A stretch of 12,608 nt of DNA from Planctomycetaceae bacterium (GTDB taxonomy: Bacteria; Planctomycetota; Planctomycetia; Pirellulales; Lacipirellulaceae), in the NCBI GenBank assembly GCA_002713555.1, contig PATG01000110.1, forward strand, positions 1 through 12,608, read 5' to 3'. The notes beneath the pieces were generated by a model, which saw nothing but the letters and a program-made list of their open reading frames with translations, was not told the origin of the DNA and made no database searches. The translations under genes were made by a program, and so were the position numbers. This document shows, in pieces, positions 1 through 6,556 of the stretch (positions are counted from its first letter, which is position 1; the number at the start of each line of letters is the position of its first letter).

Positions 1-1026
1 ACCGTGGTTGCCGACGTTACGCACCGTACTTTCAGCTATTACAACTGATGCAGAGTCGGTGACGTGCACGCCGGATCCCCTACCGTATTCAAAGCAGAAC
101 CCCTCGAACCGTATGTGTTGTGCGCCCTCAATATACAGGAGGGGGTCTTCCAAAACGGAGACGGCCGCTTCTGCAGAGTCAATCGGAGCTGGAGGCCAGA
201 AATAGAGTGTGCCGGTCTCGTTATCGAGATACCACTCGCCAGGCGCGTCCAGCTCTTCAAGTACATTGGCCACATAGAAGCGATTGCCTTTCATGAGCGA
301 CATGAAATCGGGCTTCACGGCTCGGGAGAGATGGATCTTGTTGTTGTCGCGGTCGACCTTTGCGATGGGGATCGAGTCGTTGACCCAGCCGTTCCATGGA
401 TAGATCACAACATCCGCCTGCTCAGGCTTGGCCCAGTTGCGCGGAAAAGTGCCTGCATGAAAACGAAACGTCTTCGGGTTCTTGGACTCGTCGGTAACTC
501 GGTCGATGAAGGTCCAGCCACCGTAAAGCGGGTCATGCGTGTCGAAGTTGGGACAGCGAGCTAGAATTTGCCGCTTGCCGTCCAAGAACAGTTGTCGAAA
601 CCTCCAAGTGCCGTCCTGTACTTCCTGTAGAAAACAACGTACGATTTTGCCTTCGTGGGGACTCCAGCCGCTAATCTCTTGGGCCCCGTTGAGGACTGGC
701 TTTTCACCAGGATAGGCTGAGTACGTGATGGGACACTGCTCGGTTCCAGAATCTTCGCCTGCAAAAACAATCGGTTCGTGCAAAGAATAGTTTCCACCGC
801 GGAGCATCACCGAGACGGGACCCATCAACGGGCCATGCTTTTTCAGCTTGCGCAGGGCGTTACGGGCACCTGTCAAAGTTCTGAAGGGTGCTTCGTAGGT
901 ACCTGGATTTTCGTCCTGACCGTCAGGTGCCACGTAGAAATCTGCCTGGATTCTTTCAGTCGCGCCACAGAATTCACAGACTGAAATCGTCGCCAAGAAG
1001 AGACCTGCTAACAGTATTCGACTCAT
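1..1026 (-). CDS. Secreted right-handed parallel beta-helix protein, C-terminal part cut off by the window edge
   Basis: Reading the minus strand from the ATG at 1026-1024 gives 342 codons without a stop, continuing past the window start. The first ~22 residues (MSRILLAGLFLATISVCEFC...) form a signal peptide, so the product is probably exported. Residues ~30-50 read FYVAPDGQDENPGTYEAPFR followed by TLTGARNALR. This is the classic entry motif of secreted pectate-lyase-like beta-helix proteins. It is followed by a 'LRGGNYSL', 'EDSGTEQCPITYSAYPGEKP' and 'GEWYLDNETGTLYFWPP' series typical of the same group, which includes polysaccharide lyases and GH141-like glycosidases. The coils expected after residue ~300 begin at 'IRFEGFCFEYGRGSGVHVTD'. 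The likely role is polysaccharide binding or cleavage outside the cytoplasm. Catalytic residues would lie in the missing part, so no substrate can be named. A Shine-Dalgarno (GAGGAAGG) sits just before the ATG, inside the upstream small ORF, whose stop overlaps this start as ATGA. Confidence 0.88.
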   Translation of the reverse strand, partial: MSRILLAGLFLATISVCEFCGATERIQADFYVAPDGQDENPGTYEAPFRTLTGARNALRKLKKHGPLMGPVSVMLRGGNYSLHEPIVFAGEDSGTEQCPITYSAYPGEKPVLNGAQEISGWSPHEGKIVRCFLQEVQDGTWRFRQLFLDGKRQILARCPNFDTHDPLYGGWTFIDRVTDESKNPKTFRFHAGTFPRNWAKPEQADVVIYPWNGWVNDSIPIAKVDRDNNKIHLSRAVKPDFMSLMKGNRFYVANVLEELDAPGEWYLDNETGTLYFWPPAPIDSAEAAVSVLEDPLLYIEGAQHIRFEGFCFEYGRGSGVHVTDSASVVIAESTVRNVGNHG

Positions 1027-1235
1027 GACCCTTCCTCACACGTCAAAGTATAGGTACTCATGCCCCGTTCCAGCTCATACCGCCAACCGCCCGACTCCGG
1101 GGAGACAACCAGAAACCGTGCGCCTTGCTGATAGCCACTGGCAAGCATCTCAGTCGTCGGGGTGGGACAGCCCCACGGCTTGCCGGCTTTTTGACAGGCA
1201 TTGTCAATACGCTTTAAAGTGTTGCTTTTTCGCAT
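1023..1235 (-). CDS. Small hypothetical protein (70 aa) translationally coupled to the beta-helix gene
   Basis: This is an unrecognised short ORF. Its TGA (1025-1023) overlaps the ATG of the downstream beta-helix gene in an ATGA arrangement, which suggests coupled translation and is the main reason to believe it. The frame stays open up to an ATG at 1331 (102 aa). I prefer the ATG at 1235 for two reasons: a weak GGGA lies upstream of it, and a candidate promoter at 1310-1282 would place the transcript start downstream of 1331. The 70-residue product starts MRKSNTLKRIDNACQKAGKP and has a basic N-terminus. It has no signal peptide or membrane segment. The C-terminal half contains GARFLVVSPESGGWRYELER, which looks like a compact beta-strand segment. 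It has three cysteines (C14, C23, C66). I cannot assign a family. It could be a small cytosolic partner or only a leader ORF feeding ribosomes into the next gene. Confidence 0.5.
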   Translation of the reverse strand: MRKSNTLKRIDNACQKAGKPWGCPTPTTEMLASGYQQGARFLVVSPESGGWRYELERGMSTYTLTCEEGS

Positions 1236-1557
1236 GAAGCTGTTTCCCGATGAGTGTAATAATCTACCGCGTGGTTGTGCTATCTTAGCTCTTCTGATGT
1301 TGGCAGTCGAATGGCGATCGCGACTCGCCAATCGACATCGCGAATCAACTACGACTTAACCGACCAAAGCTGTGCTACGGTGTCCGAACGTAGGAAATAT
1401 TCGGGCTAGTCGAGTGTAGGGACAGGTTGCTGCGAATCACCTGCGGGGGACATCAGTCTATCCCAGACCTTATTACCTTTCGGTTTGTAGTGCAATCGTG
1501 CTACACTGGCTGGTCTACAAAGTTTGCATAGTATTTGCGTGTGGAGTTTCTATCCGA
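1236..1557. other. Gene-free divergent region between the small ORF and the rlmM-like gene
   Basis: These 322 bases separate divergent genes and should carry both promoters. For the minus strand a candidate is listed at 1310-1282. For the plus strand TACACT (1502-1507) could be a -10 box, but no convincing -35 box stands before it. A weak inverted repeat CAGGT/ACCTG sits at 1423-1427 and 1439-1443. I see no tRNA, repeat family or further ORF here. Confidence 0.5.
1282..1310 (-). promoter_or_regulatory. Candidate sigma70-like promoter for the small ORF and beta-helix gene
   Basis: On the minus strand TCGACT (1310-1305) and TAAGAT (1287-1282) are separated by 17 bases. Each matches four of six consensus positions. 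Transcription would start near 1275, giving about 40 bases of leader before the ATG at 1235. An inverted repeat TGGCGA/TCGCCA (1312-1317 and 1325-1330) lies just upstream and could bind a regulator. The call rests on pattern only. Confidence 0.3.
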
Positions 1558-2748
1558 ATGAGTAACATGTGGCCTTCCCAATTTGTGTTTGCATGTTGTC
1601 AGTGTGGGGCAGAGGCTGCGCTGAAGCAAGAGATGGCAACTGGGACTCTTCAACTAAGGCCAGCATTTTCACGTCCTGGATTCGTTACTTTCAAATTTGA
1701 CGAACCCCCGTTGCAGCCAGAACAAATCCAATTGCAGTCGACATTTGCTCGGATCTGGGGATTCGGTCTGGGCAAAGTGCAGGGGCAGTTGCTCAAAGAG
1801 CTTGCGGATTCTGTCTGGCAGGCGCCCGGGGTAGAGTCTTTTTTATCCACACAACCTATTGAGGATCTCCATGTCTGGCAAAGAGATAAAGCTATCCCTG
1901 GCGTGAAAGGATTTTTGCCAGGACCTACCAGTCTGGCCTTAGAAACGGAGCAGGCATTGAGAAATTGTTCTCCTCTCAAAGAGATACGGGATCGTATGCC
2001 AGCAGTCCCGCGACCGCCCAGCAGACGCAATCGGTGGATGTTGGACGTGGTGCTGGTTGAACCGGGTGAGTGGTGGCTGGGATGCCACCGTACGTCGCGC
2101 CGCCACGAATGCTGGCCTGGGGGAGTTATGCCTTTGCAATTACCCGAACATGCTGTCAGTCGCGCTTATTTAAAAATGCAGGAATCGTTAGAGTGGTCTG
2201 CCTTGCCCTTTGTGCGTGGTGACACGGTTGTTGAATTGGGGTGTGCTCCTGGGGGTGCATCCCAGGCTTTGCTTGAACATGGGCTGCAGGTCTTGGGGGT
2301 CGATCCCGCCGAAGTCGCAGCGGAGGTGTTAGCGCTACCTCACTTCACGCATCTCCGTCGTCGCAGTTTAGACGTTCCGCGCAAGCAACTTCGCGGCGCC
2401 CAATGGTTAACAGTTGATATTAATGCGGTACCTGGATACACGCTGGATGCAGCGGAGCAGGTTGTCTCAAACAAGCTGACGAATATTCGCGGGATGCTTT
2501 TAACTCTGAAATTGACGGACTGGAAACTCCTGGAGGAGCTTCCCCATTGTGTTGAGCGGATACGCAGTTGGGGGTATCGCGATATTAGAACTCGGCAATT
2601 GGCATCCAACCGTCAGGAGATTTGCCTGGTCGCTTTGCGCAGTCGAGCACAACGTAGGGTTCGGCGCGGGGCAAAACCGCGAGGCCGCAAAGATGCCCCG
2701 CATGCTAGCGGGACGGGGCGGCCTCATTTTCCTGCCCCAAAGCAGTAA
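1558..2748 (+). CDS. rlmM: RlmM-like 23S rRNA (cytidine-2'-O-) methyltransferase
   Basis: The gene encodes 396 residues if started at ATG 1558. The frame opens with GTG 1498, but the ATG start (MSNMWPSQFVFACCQCGAEA) better fits the family N-terminus and has GGAG 11 bases upstream. E. coli RlmM (about 366 aa) 2'-O-methylates C2498 of 23S rRNA with SAM in the cytoplasm. It consists of an N-terminal THUMP-containing region and a C-terminal FtsJ-type Rossmann domain. The same layout is seen here. The SAM-binding motif VELGCAPGG lies at residues ~225-233. The K-D-K-E catalytic tetrad of FtsJ-type enzymes can be traced: K206 (SRAYLKMQE), D287 (LTVDIN), K318 (LTLKLTD) and E354 (RQEICLVAL). After the domain a basic, Pro-rich tail of ~35 residues (RAQRRVRRGAKPRGRKDAPH...) extends beyond the usual end and may help rRNA binding. 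The gene stands alone. An inverted repeat begins directly after the stop. Confidence 0.85.
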   Translation: MSNMWPSQFVFACCQCGAEAALKQEMATGTLQLRPAFSRPGFVTFKFDEPPLQPEQIQLQSTFARIWGFGLGKVQGQLLKELADSVWQAPGVESFLSTQPIEDLHVWQRDKAIPGVKGFLPGPTSLALETEQALRNCSPLKEIRDRMPAVPRPPSRRNRWMLDVVLVEPGEWWLGCHRTSRRHECWPGGVMPLQLPEHAVSRAYLKMQESLEWSALPFVRGDTVVELGCAPGGASQALLEHGLQVLGVDPAEVAAEVLALPHFTHLRRRSLDVPRKQLRGAQWLTVDINAVPGYTLDAAEQVVSNKLTNIRGMLLTLKLTDWKLLEELPHCVERIRSWGYRDIRTRQLASNRQEICLVALRSRAQRRVRRGAKPRGRKDAPHASGTGRPHFPAPKQ

Positions 2749-2774
2749 GCAGAAACGCATTTTTTTGTTTCTGC
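2749..2774 (+). terminator. Hairpin directly after the rlmM-like stop codon, possible terminator
   Basis: A perfect 8-base inverted repeat, GCAGAAAC (2749-2756) and GTTTCTGC (2767-2774), encloses a 10-base loop containing seven T residues. It starts on the base after the TAA stop. The T run is in the loop and no T tract follows the stem, so it is not a classical intrinsic terminator. It could terminate weakly or protect the mRNA 3' end. Confidence 0.35.
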
Positions 2775-2794
2775 AGTTGCAACATCGAGCCAAT

Positions 2795-2834
2795 CCCCCT
2801 CCCCCGTCTTCGGGGGAGGAGTTAGGGGAGGGGG
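2795..2834. repeat. C/G-rich palindromic repeat unit (REP/MITE-like)
   Basis: CCCCCTCCCC (2795 onward) pairs with GGGGAGGGGG (2825-2834). Inside it CCCCCG (2801-2806) and CGGGGG (2811-2816) form a tight hairpin with a TCTT loop. The outer and inner arms are imperfect copies of one another, so alternative foldings are possible. This composition and layout are typical of dispersed extragenic palindromes. No transposase is nearby, and copy number cannot be judged from one window. Confidence 0.6.
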
Positions 2835-2894
2835 TTGATCTGTGTGCCAGGATTCATGAACTCTCTCCTGGCCACTCCCTTGGAAATAGGATTA

Positions 2895-2920
2895 TGCCAC
2901 GCAACCGTACTTGCGTGGCA
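2895..2920. repeat. Perfect 10-base inverted repeat (stable hairpin)
   Basis: TGCCACGCAA (2895-2904) and TTGCGTGGCA (2911-2920) are exact reverse complements around a 6-base loop, CCGTAC. No T tract follows on either strand. It may be a factor-assisted terminator, an RNA-stability element or a protein-binding palindrome. Confidence 0.5.
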
Positions 2921-2992
2921 ACTTGAGTTGTGTGCTTGCACATGCCCCGGTCTTCAGCAGAGGAGATTTATCGGTATTGTACCATAGCTGGC

Positions 2993-3035
2993 AGTTGCCT
3001 AAGGTTCGCCAGGCAAGCAGCCCGAGTTGCCTAAG
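2993..3035 (+). promoter_or_regulatory. Alternating TTGCCT / AGGCAA / TTGCCT array upstream of the SAM methyltransferase
   Basis: The 11-base sequence AGTTGCCTAAG occurs at 2993-3003 and again at 3025-3035. Midway between them lies the reverse complement AGGCAA (3011-3016). The three hexamers TTGCCT (2995), AGGCAA (3011) and TTGCCT (3027) are exactly 16 bases apart. In RNA the middle one can pair with either neighbour (6-base stem, 10-base loop), giving two mutually exclusive hairpins ending ~48 bases before the ATG at 3081. In DNA it could be a multi-site operator. Function is inferred from geometry only. Confidence 0.4.
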
Positions 3036-3080
3036 TAATGCTTGAAAATCATGGGCCTTATCAAAACCGAGGACGGATTT

Positions 3081-3926
3081 ATGGCAGAACAGTTATGCCC
3101 GCTTCTGGAAAAAGAAACAGAAGTTGAATCGACGATGTTTTCGCGCGGGCCTTGGGATATTGTGCGCTGTAAGAAAACCAATTTTGTTTATCTGGCCAAT
3201 CCGCCAGCCTACAGCGAGCTTGCGGACGAGTTTGCCTGGGAGAAAACATCCCATGAAGAAGCCGAGCGGCGTCATCGGGATGAGCCCATTGTATCGCGGT
3301 TGTCTCTCTGGGCCATCCGACTGAAGTCCTGGTTATTTCCCAAACGCAACAAAGTAAGTTCGCTGGTTTGCAAAAGTATTCCTCGTCGGCTGTATAAGAG
3401 TTCGCTGCGAGTTCTTGATATTGGTTGTGGCAAAGGGACGTTGCTGGACAATGTCAGGCAGCGATTTCTAAGCATGGGCCATTTTATGGAGCCACTTGGG
3501 ATTGAGGTATCTCCCGGTATGGCCGCGATGGCCGCCGAAAAATTTGAACAGGCTGGTGGGCAGGTGATTGTTGCCAGCGCCATGGAAGGAGTCAGCGATC
3601 TGCCTGACGAAAGTGTGGATCTGGTTGTGATGTCTTGTTTTTTAGAACACGAGCAACAGCCTCGTCGACTTCTAAAAAATTTGCACCGTGTGGTCACCGG
3701 TGACGGAGCAGTCATCGTAAAAGTTCCTAATTTTGCTTCCTGGAATCGCATTGTTCGAGGAAAAAAATGGTGTGGTTTTCGTTATCCGGACCACGTGAAT
3801 TACTTTACTCCTCGTACTCTCGAAATGCTTGCCAGCGAAACGGACTTTAGAGTGGAGCGGCAGAATTTGAGCGACAAGTTCCCACTCAGTGACAATATGT
3901 ATGCAGTACTCAAGAAGTGTGCCTGA
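3081..3926 (+). CDS. Class I SAM-dependent methyltransferase with degenerate N-terminal zinc motif
   Basis: The product has 281 residues from ATG 3081, chosen because GAGG (3069-3072) lies 8 bases upstream. TTG 3042 and ATG 3051 are in frame but lack such a site and would precede the usual family start. Residues ~109-123 contain the SAM-binding motif I (RVLDIGCGKGTLLDNV). E142 (LGIEVSP) is the likely ribose-binding acid. A motif IV-like segment VDLVVMSCFLEHEQQP lies at ~179-194, followed by a 'VPNFASWNRIVRGKKWCGFR...DHVNYFTPRTLEML' region. That last region is typical of the Methyltransf_11/23 type enzymes that modify small molecules or cell-surface sugars. Relatives usually begin with a C-x-x-C ... 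C-x-x-C zinc-binding segment. Here only one cysteine of each pair is left (C6 in CPLL, C30 in CKKT). The substrate cannot be told. The gene appears to stand alone, as the next gene is ~190 bases away. Confidence 0.8.
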   Translation: MAEQLCPLLEKETEVESTMFSRGPWDIVRCKKTNFVYLANPPAYSELADEFAWEKTSHEEAERRHRDEPIVSRLSLWAIRLKSWLFPKRNKVSSLVCKSIPRRLYKSSLRVLDIGCGKGTLLDNVRQRFLSMGHFMEPLGIEVSPGMAAMAAEKFEQAGGQVIVASAMEGVSDLPDESVDLVVMSCFLEHEQQPRRLLKNLHRVVTGDGAVIVKVPNFASWNRIVRGKKWCGFRYPDHVNYFTPRTLEMLASETDFRVERQNLSDKFPLSDNMYAVLKKCA

Positions 3927-4113
3927 TATTTCTGCCACACAATACATAAATAGCGACTATCTTGCAGCGCTAGCGTATGGCGGGCACAAACCCCAGAAGA
4001 AAGAGTTGCTGCTAGCACTCAGGCGAACTTGACGCAATTTCTCTGCGCCTGTACTTACCGAGTTTGGATTAACTGTCCCGGATCCCTATTTCGCAATCTT
4101 TTTGAGGCACCCC

Positions 4114-5292
4114 GTGTTTAGGCGAAATCTGCTCTTCTTGCTAGTTCTTGCCATTGGGGGGTTGTCTACCCATCGAGTTAGCGCTCAGCGTGTGCAGTTT
4201 CCGTCAGCAGCTCCCACAAATACAGCGGTGGGGCCCACCTATGCACCAACGCCTCAGCCCGTGCTTCCTCCCGGGATTTCAAACTACGATCCCTACGGCA
4301 ATCCCTTGTTGGGGGCACCTCCAGTGGATTTGCCTTATCAGGTTGCGCCTCAATTAGGGCAACCAATTCTGCCGCAAAACGCGCCCTTTGCAGCGCCTCC
4401 TGTTCCCCAGCAAGGTGGGTCGATTTATCCTAGCGGGCTTCCGTTTCAGTGGGAGTCGGGGGCGTACCAGTACCAGAATTCGGATGGTCATGTAGCACGG
4501 CTTCAACGGCTTCTGCGGCAAATCAGCTTTGAACACACGTGGCTCTATGGGGGTTCGAAGCCGGATCAACTGGAGATCAACCGTACTGAATTATCCGCTA
4601 CTTTTGGTGTGCCCATTTTTTATAATCCTGACACACCTTTGTTGATTACTCCCGGATTTGCTTTTAACTGGCTGGGTGGACCAGCGAGTATTGCTGCCAA
4701 TTTGCCGCCACGCGTTTATGATGCTTATCTGGATTCTGCCTGGCATCCACGTTTGACAGATTGGCTGCATGCAGATCTTGGATTGCGCACAGGTGTTTGG
4801 ACAGATTTTAATGCCGTCAACAGCGACTCCATACGTATCCTCGGGCGTGGTGTGGGGGTTCTTACCTTTACACCTCAGCTCGATTTTCATTTGGGTGTCT
4901 GGTATCTCGATCGCAATCGTGTCAAGCTCTTGCCTGCAGGTGGTGTGCATTGGCGCCCTGGTAGTATTTGGGATATTTATATGGTGTTTCCCAATCCTAA
5001 AATTCGCAGACGCTCGATCACCGTGGGATCAAGTCAATGGTGGATTTACTTTGCTGGCGAATACGGCGGAGGTCGCTGGACGGTTCAAGGGCTGGGGGGA
5101 GTTTCGGATGACATCGACTACAACGACATTCGAATAATCTATGGCATCGAATGGGAAACTCAATCGCAGGCGCGGGGGCATGTCGAAATTGGTTATGTCT
5201 TCGATCGCGAAATTCTTTACGATCGAACGGGTGCGCCACCCAAATTGAGTCTTGATGATACGGTCATGGTGCGAGCCGGAGTCGACTTCTAA
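4114..5292 (+). CDS. Exported Pro-rich protein with probable beta-barrel domain, first of two tandem paralogues
   Basis: The start is GTG 4114, preceded by GAGG with 6 bases of spacing. A TTG at 4102 is also in frame but has no ribosome site. The 392-residue product begins with a signal peptide (basic RR, then LLFLLVLAIGGL), with cleavage likely after V-S-A (~residue 24). Residues ~26-106 are a Pro/Gln/Ala-rich low-complexity linker that could span the periplasm or peptidoglycan. From ~136 to the end the chain alternates polar and hydrophobic residues, is rich in Gly, Trp and Tyr, and ends in phenylalanine (VRAGVDF). All of this fits an outer-membrane beta-barrel. The stretch DTPLLITP and the patterns WIYFAGEYGGG, DYNDIRIIYG and IGYVFDRE recur in the next gene. 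I cannot name the family with confidence. A structural or porin-like role is an inference. It probably forms a two-gene operon with the downstream paralogue. Confidence 0.75.
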   Translation: MFRRNLLFLLVLAIGGLSTHRVSAQRVQFPSAAPTNTAVGPTYAPTPQPVLPPGISNYDPYGNPLLGAPPVDLPYQVAPQLGQPILPQNAPFAAPPVPQQGGSIYPSGLPFQWESGAYQYQNSDGHVARLQRLLRQISFEHTWLYGGSKPDQLEINRTELSATFGVPIFYNPDTPLLITPGFAFNWLGGPASIAANLPPRVYDAYLDSAWHPRLTDWLHADLGLRTGVWTDFNAVNSDSIRILGRGVGVLTFTPQLDFHLGVWYLDRNRVKLLPAGGVHWRPGSIWDIYMVFPNPKIRRRSITVGSSQWWIYFAGEYGGGRWTVQGLGGVSDDIDYNDIRIIYGIEWETQSQARGHVEIGYVFDREILYDRTGAPPKLSLDDTVMVRAGVDF

Positions 5293-5303
5293 CTTGGATC
5301 GGG

Positions 5304-6416
5304 GTGCCCCGGATGTGCTGGAGGTACACGCTACTATTGGCATGGGTTCTATTGGGCAAAGGTGTCGTTTTAGGGCAGGGCCAGATAGCTCAACCACTTT
5401 ACCTGCAAACTGCCAACACATGGGGCGGGAGGCAAATTCAGGAGAGTGTGCCCTATCAGCCTAGCGTGTTATTCGTCCAGCCTGGGGGGCATGAAACACC
5501 GATCATGCTGGATGCAATGGCAGTTCCCCTGGGGACGCCCGTGCTGATTCAGGAAACGTGGGATAATGCCTGTCAGGACTGCCAGGTCGAAGTCTCAGCC
5601 GCCCCTGTCCAATTGCCGCCCGGGACACGGGGTGGCATGTTTCAAAAACTTTTCATGACGGGTGCCTGGATGCCCCAGTTGGCCAGTGACAGCCTGGGGT
5701 GGGGGGACCTGGAAGCAGGCGCTGTGTTTGGCTTGCCTTTTTTACGCCGCGACACTCCGCTTTTAATTACGCCACGTTTTGCAATCCATGCACTCGATGG
5801 TCCCGTGGCACCCGAACTGCCGGGGCAAGTTTATGATGCCGATGTTGAATTTCGCCATTTGCGACGTTTTGGCCAAGGTCCTTGGGCCATGATGGCAGCA
5901 ATAACATTTGGTCAGTACAGCGATTTCGATTCGGGGGACGCAGATGCCTTTCGCATCACAGGACAGGCCTTCGCGGTTTACGAAAAAACACCAGGTAAAA
6001 AGTGGATAGTTGGTGTGGTCTATTTGAATCGAGAAGGGCTGCGGATTATTCCGGCAGCTGGATTGATCTACCAACCCGATCCCGATACGAAATGGGAGGC
6101 TATCTTGCCTCGTCCACGCGTGGCCTGGCGCTTGCCGGATGCTAATGTGCAATCCGATGACCAGCGCTGGATCTACTTGGGTGGTGAGTTGGGAGGCGGT
6201 GTCTGGTCGATACGCCGACCACTTGCGCAGATGCAAGACGTAATAACGTATAACGACTATCGTATTCTCGCAGGCTACGAACGCAAAATCATTGGGGGAT
6301 GGAGCAGAAGGTTCGAGGCCGGCTATGTTTTTGCCAGAGAGCTGCAGTTTACCAGCGCAACCCCCGACGTATCCTTGAAAGACTCGCTTTTCATGCGAGT
6401 GGGACTAACGTATTGA
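5304..6416 (+). CDS. Exported paralogue of the preceding gene, probable beta-barrel protein
   Basis: The start is GTG 5304 (370 aa) or ATG 5313 three codons later. Both are 11-20 bases after the previous stop, so the pair is almost certainly co-transcribed. A hydrophobic signal peptide (YTLLLAWVLLGKGVVLG) spans about residues 8-24. The long Pro-rich linker of its neighbour is absent. In its place is a ~85-residue segment containing a C-x-x-C pair (NACQDC, ~90-93). From ~113 onward it aligns with the upstream protein throughout: FGLPFLRRDTPLLITPRFA, QRWIYLGGELGGGVW, TYNDYRILAGYE, AGYVFARE. It ends in tyrosine, as many outer-membrane barrels end in an aromatic residue. The pair most likely arose by tandem duplication. 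Their conserved block pattern suggests the same fold with different N-terminal anchors. Function is unknown. Its end faces the end of sucD 202 bases away. Confidence 0.75.
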   Translation: MPRMCWRYTLLLAWVLLGKGVVLGQGQIAQPLYLQTANTWGGRQIQESVPYQPSVLFVQPGGHETPIMLDAMAVPLGTPVLIQETWDNACQDCQVEVSAAPVQLPPGTRGGMFQKLFMTGAWMPQLASDSLGWGDLEAGAVFGLPFLRRDTPLLITPRFAIHALDGPVAPELPGQVYDADVEFRHLRRFGQGPWAMMAAITFGQYSDFDSGDADAFRITGQAFAVYEKTPGKKWIVGVVYLNREGLRIIPAAGLIYQPDPDTKWEAILPRPRVAWRLPDANVQSDDQRWIYLGGELGGGVWSIRRPLAQMQDVITYNDYRILAGYERKIIGGWSRRFEAGYVFARELQFTSATPDVSLKDSLFMRVGLTY

Positions 6417-6452
6417 GCCAGCCTGGATAGAAAGGCCCAATGACTAAGTCGT

Positions 6453-6479
6453 AGGGTGCGTTACGCCGCTCTACACCCT
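6453..6479. repeat. Small inverted repeat after the tandem paralogues
   Basis: AGGGTG (6453-6458) and CACCCT (6474-6479) can pair around a 15-base loop (CGTTACGCCGCTCTA) between two convergent genes. The stem is short and no T tract follows, so terminator function is doubtful. Confidence 0.3.
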
Positions 6480-6534
6480 GCAGGCTGCTTGGGATTGTGC
6501 CTCCGTACTATTCCGGCCTCTTACTGTTGCGCTC

Positions 6535-6556
6535 GGAACGCCACAGAGGGCGTTCC
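6535..6556. repeat. Hairpin GGAACGCC/GGCGTTCC between convergent genes
   Basis: GGAACGCC (6535-6542) and GGCGTTCC (6549-6556) are perfect 8-base reverse complements with an ACAGAG loop. A third, partial copy, AAGGCGTT, follows at about 6573-6580. The site lies 62 bases beyond the sucD stop and about 120 beyond the plus-strand stop, where a bidirectional terminator would be expected. No T tract follows on either strand. It may instead be one copy of a dispersed extragenic repeat. Confidence 0.45.

Larger units (their letters stand above)
2749..3080. other. Gene-free 332-base region between the two methyltransferase genes
   Basis: This stretch holds four structured elements listed separately: the hairpin at 2749-2774, the C/G-rich palindromic repeat at 2795-2834, the perfect hairpin at 2895-2920 and the alternating TTGCCT/AGGCAA array at 2993-3035. 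I find no convincing ORF. I also find no clear sigma70 promoter for the downstream gene, although one must lie here unless that gene is transcribed by read-through. Confidence 0.6.

Noticed and set aside
64..564. Plus-strand ORF of 166 codons opposite the beta-helix gene
   Set aside because: The minus-strand frame carries a signal peptide and clear beta-helix motifs and is open across the entire 1026 bases. The plus-strand ORF is its shadow and has no recognisable features.
1498..1557. GTG 1498 as the start of the rlmM-like gene, adding 20 residues
   Set aside because: The added segment is hydrophobic and unlike the cytoplasmic family's N-terminus. ATG 1558 matches the family start and has a GGAG upstream.
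3042..3080. TTG 3042 or ATG 3051 as the start of the SAM methyltransferase
   Set aside because: Neither has a ribosome site, while ATG 3081 has GAGG at 8 bases and places the Cys-Pro motif at the usual distance from the N-terminus.
4029..4057. TTGACG at 4029-4034 as a promoter for the exported paralogues
   Set aside because: The -35 match is good, but the bases at the -10 position (TACTTA or neighbours) match too poorly for a call.
4769..5137. Overlapping 122-codon plus-strand ORF inside the first exported paralogue
   Set aside because: It lies in another frame of a gene whose sequence is conserved with its paralogue; composition and position indicate a shadow ORF.
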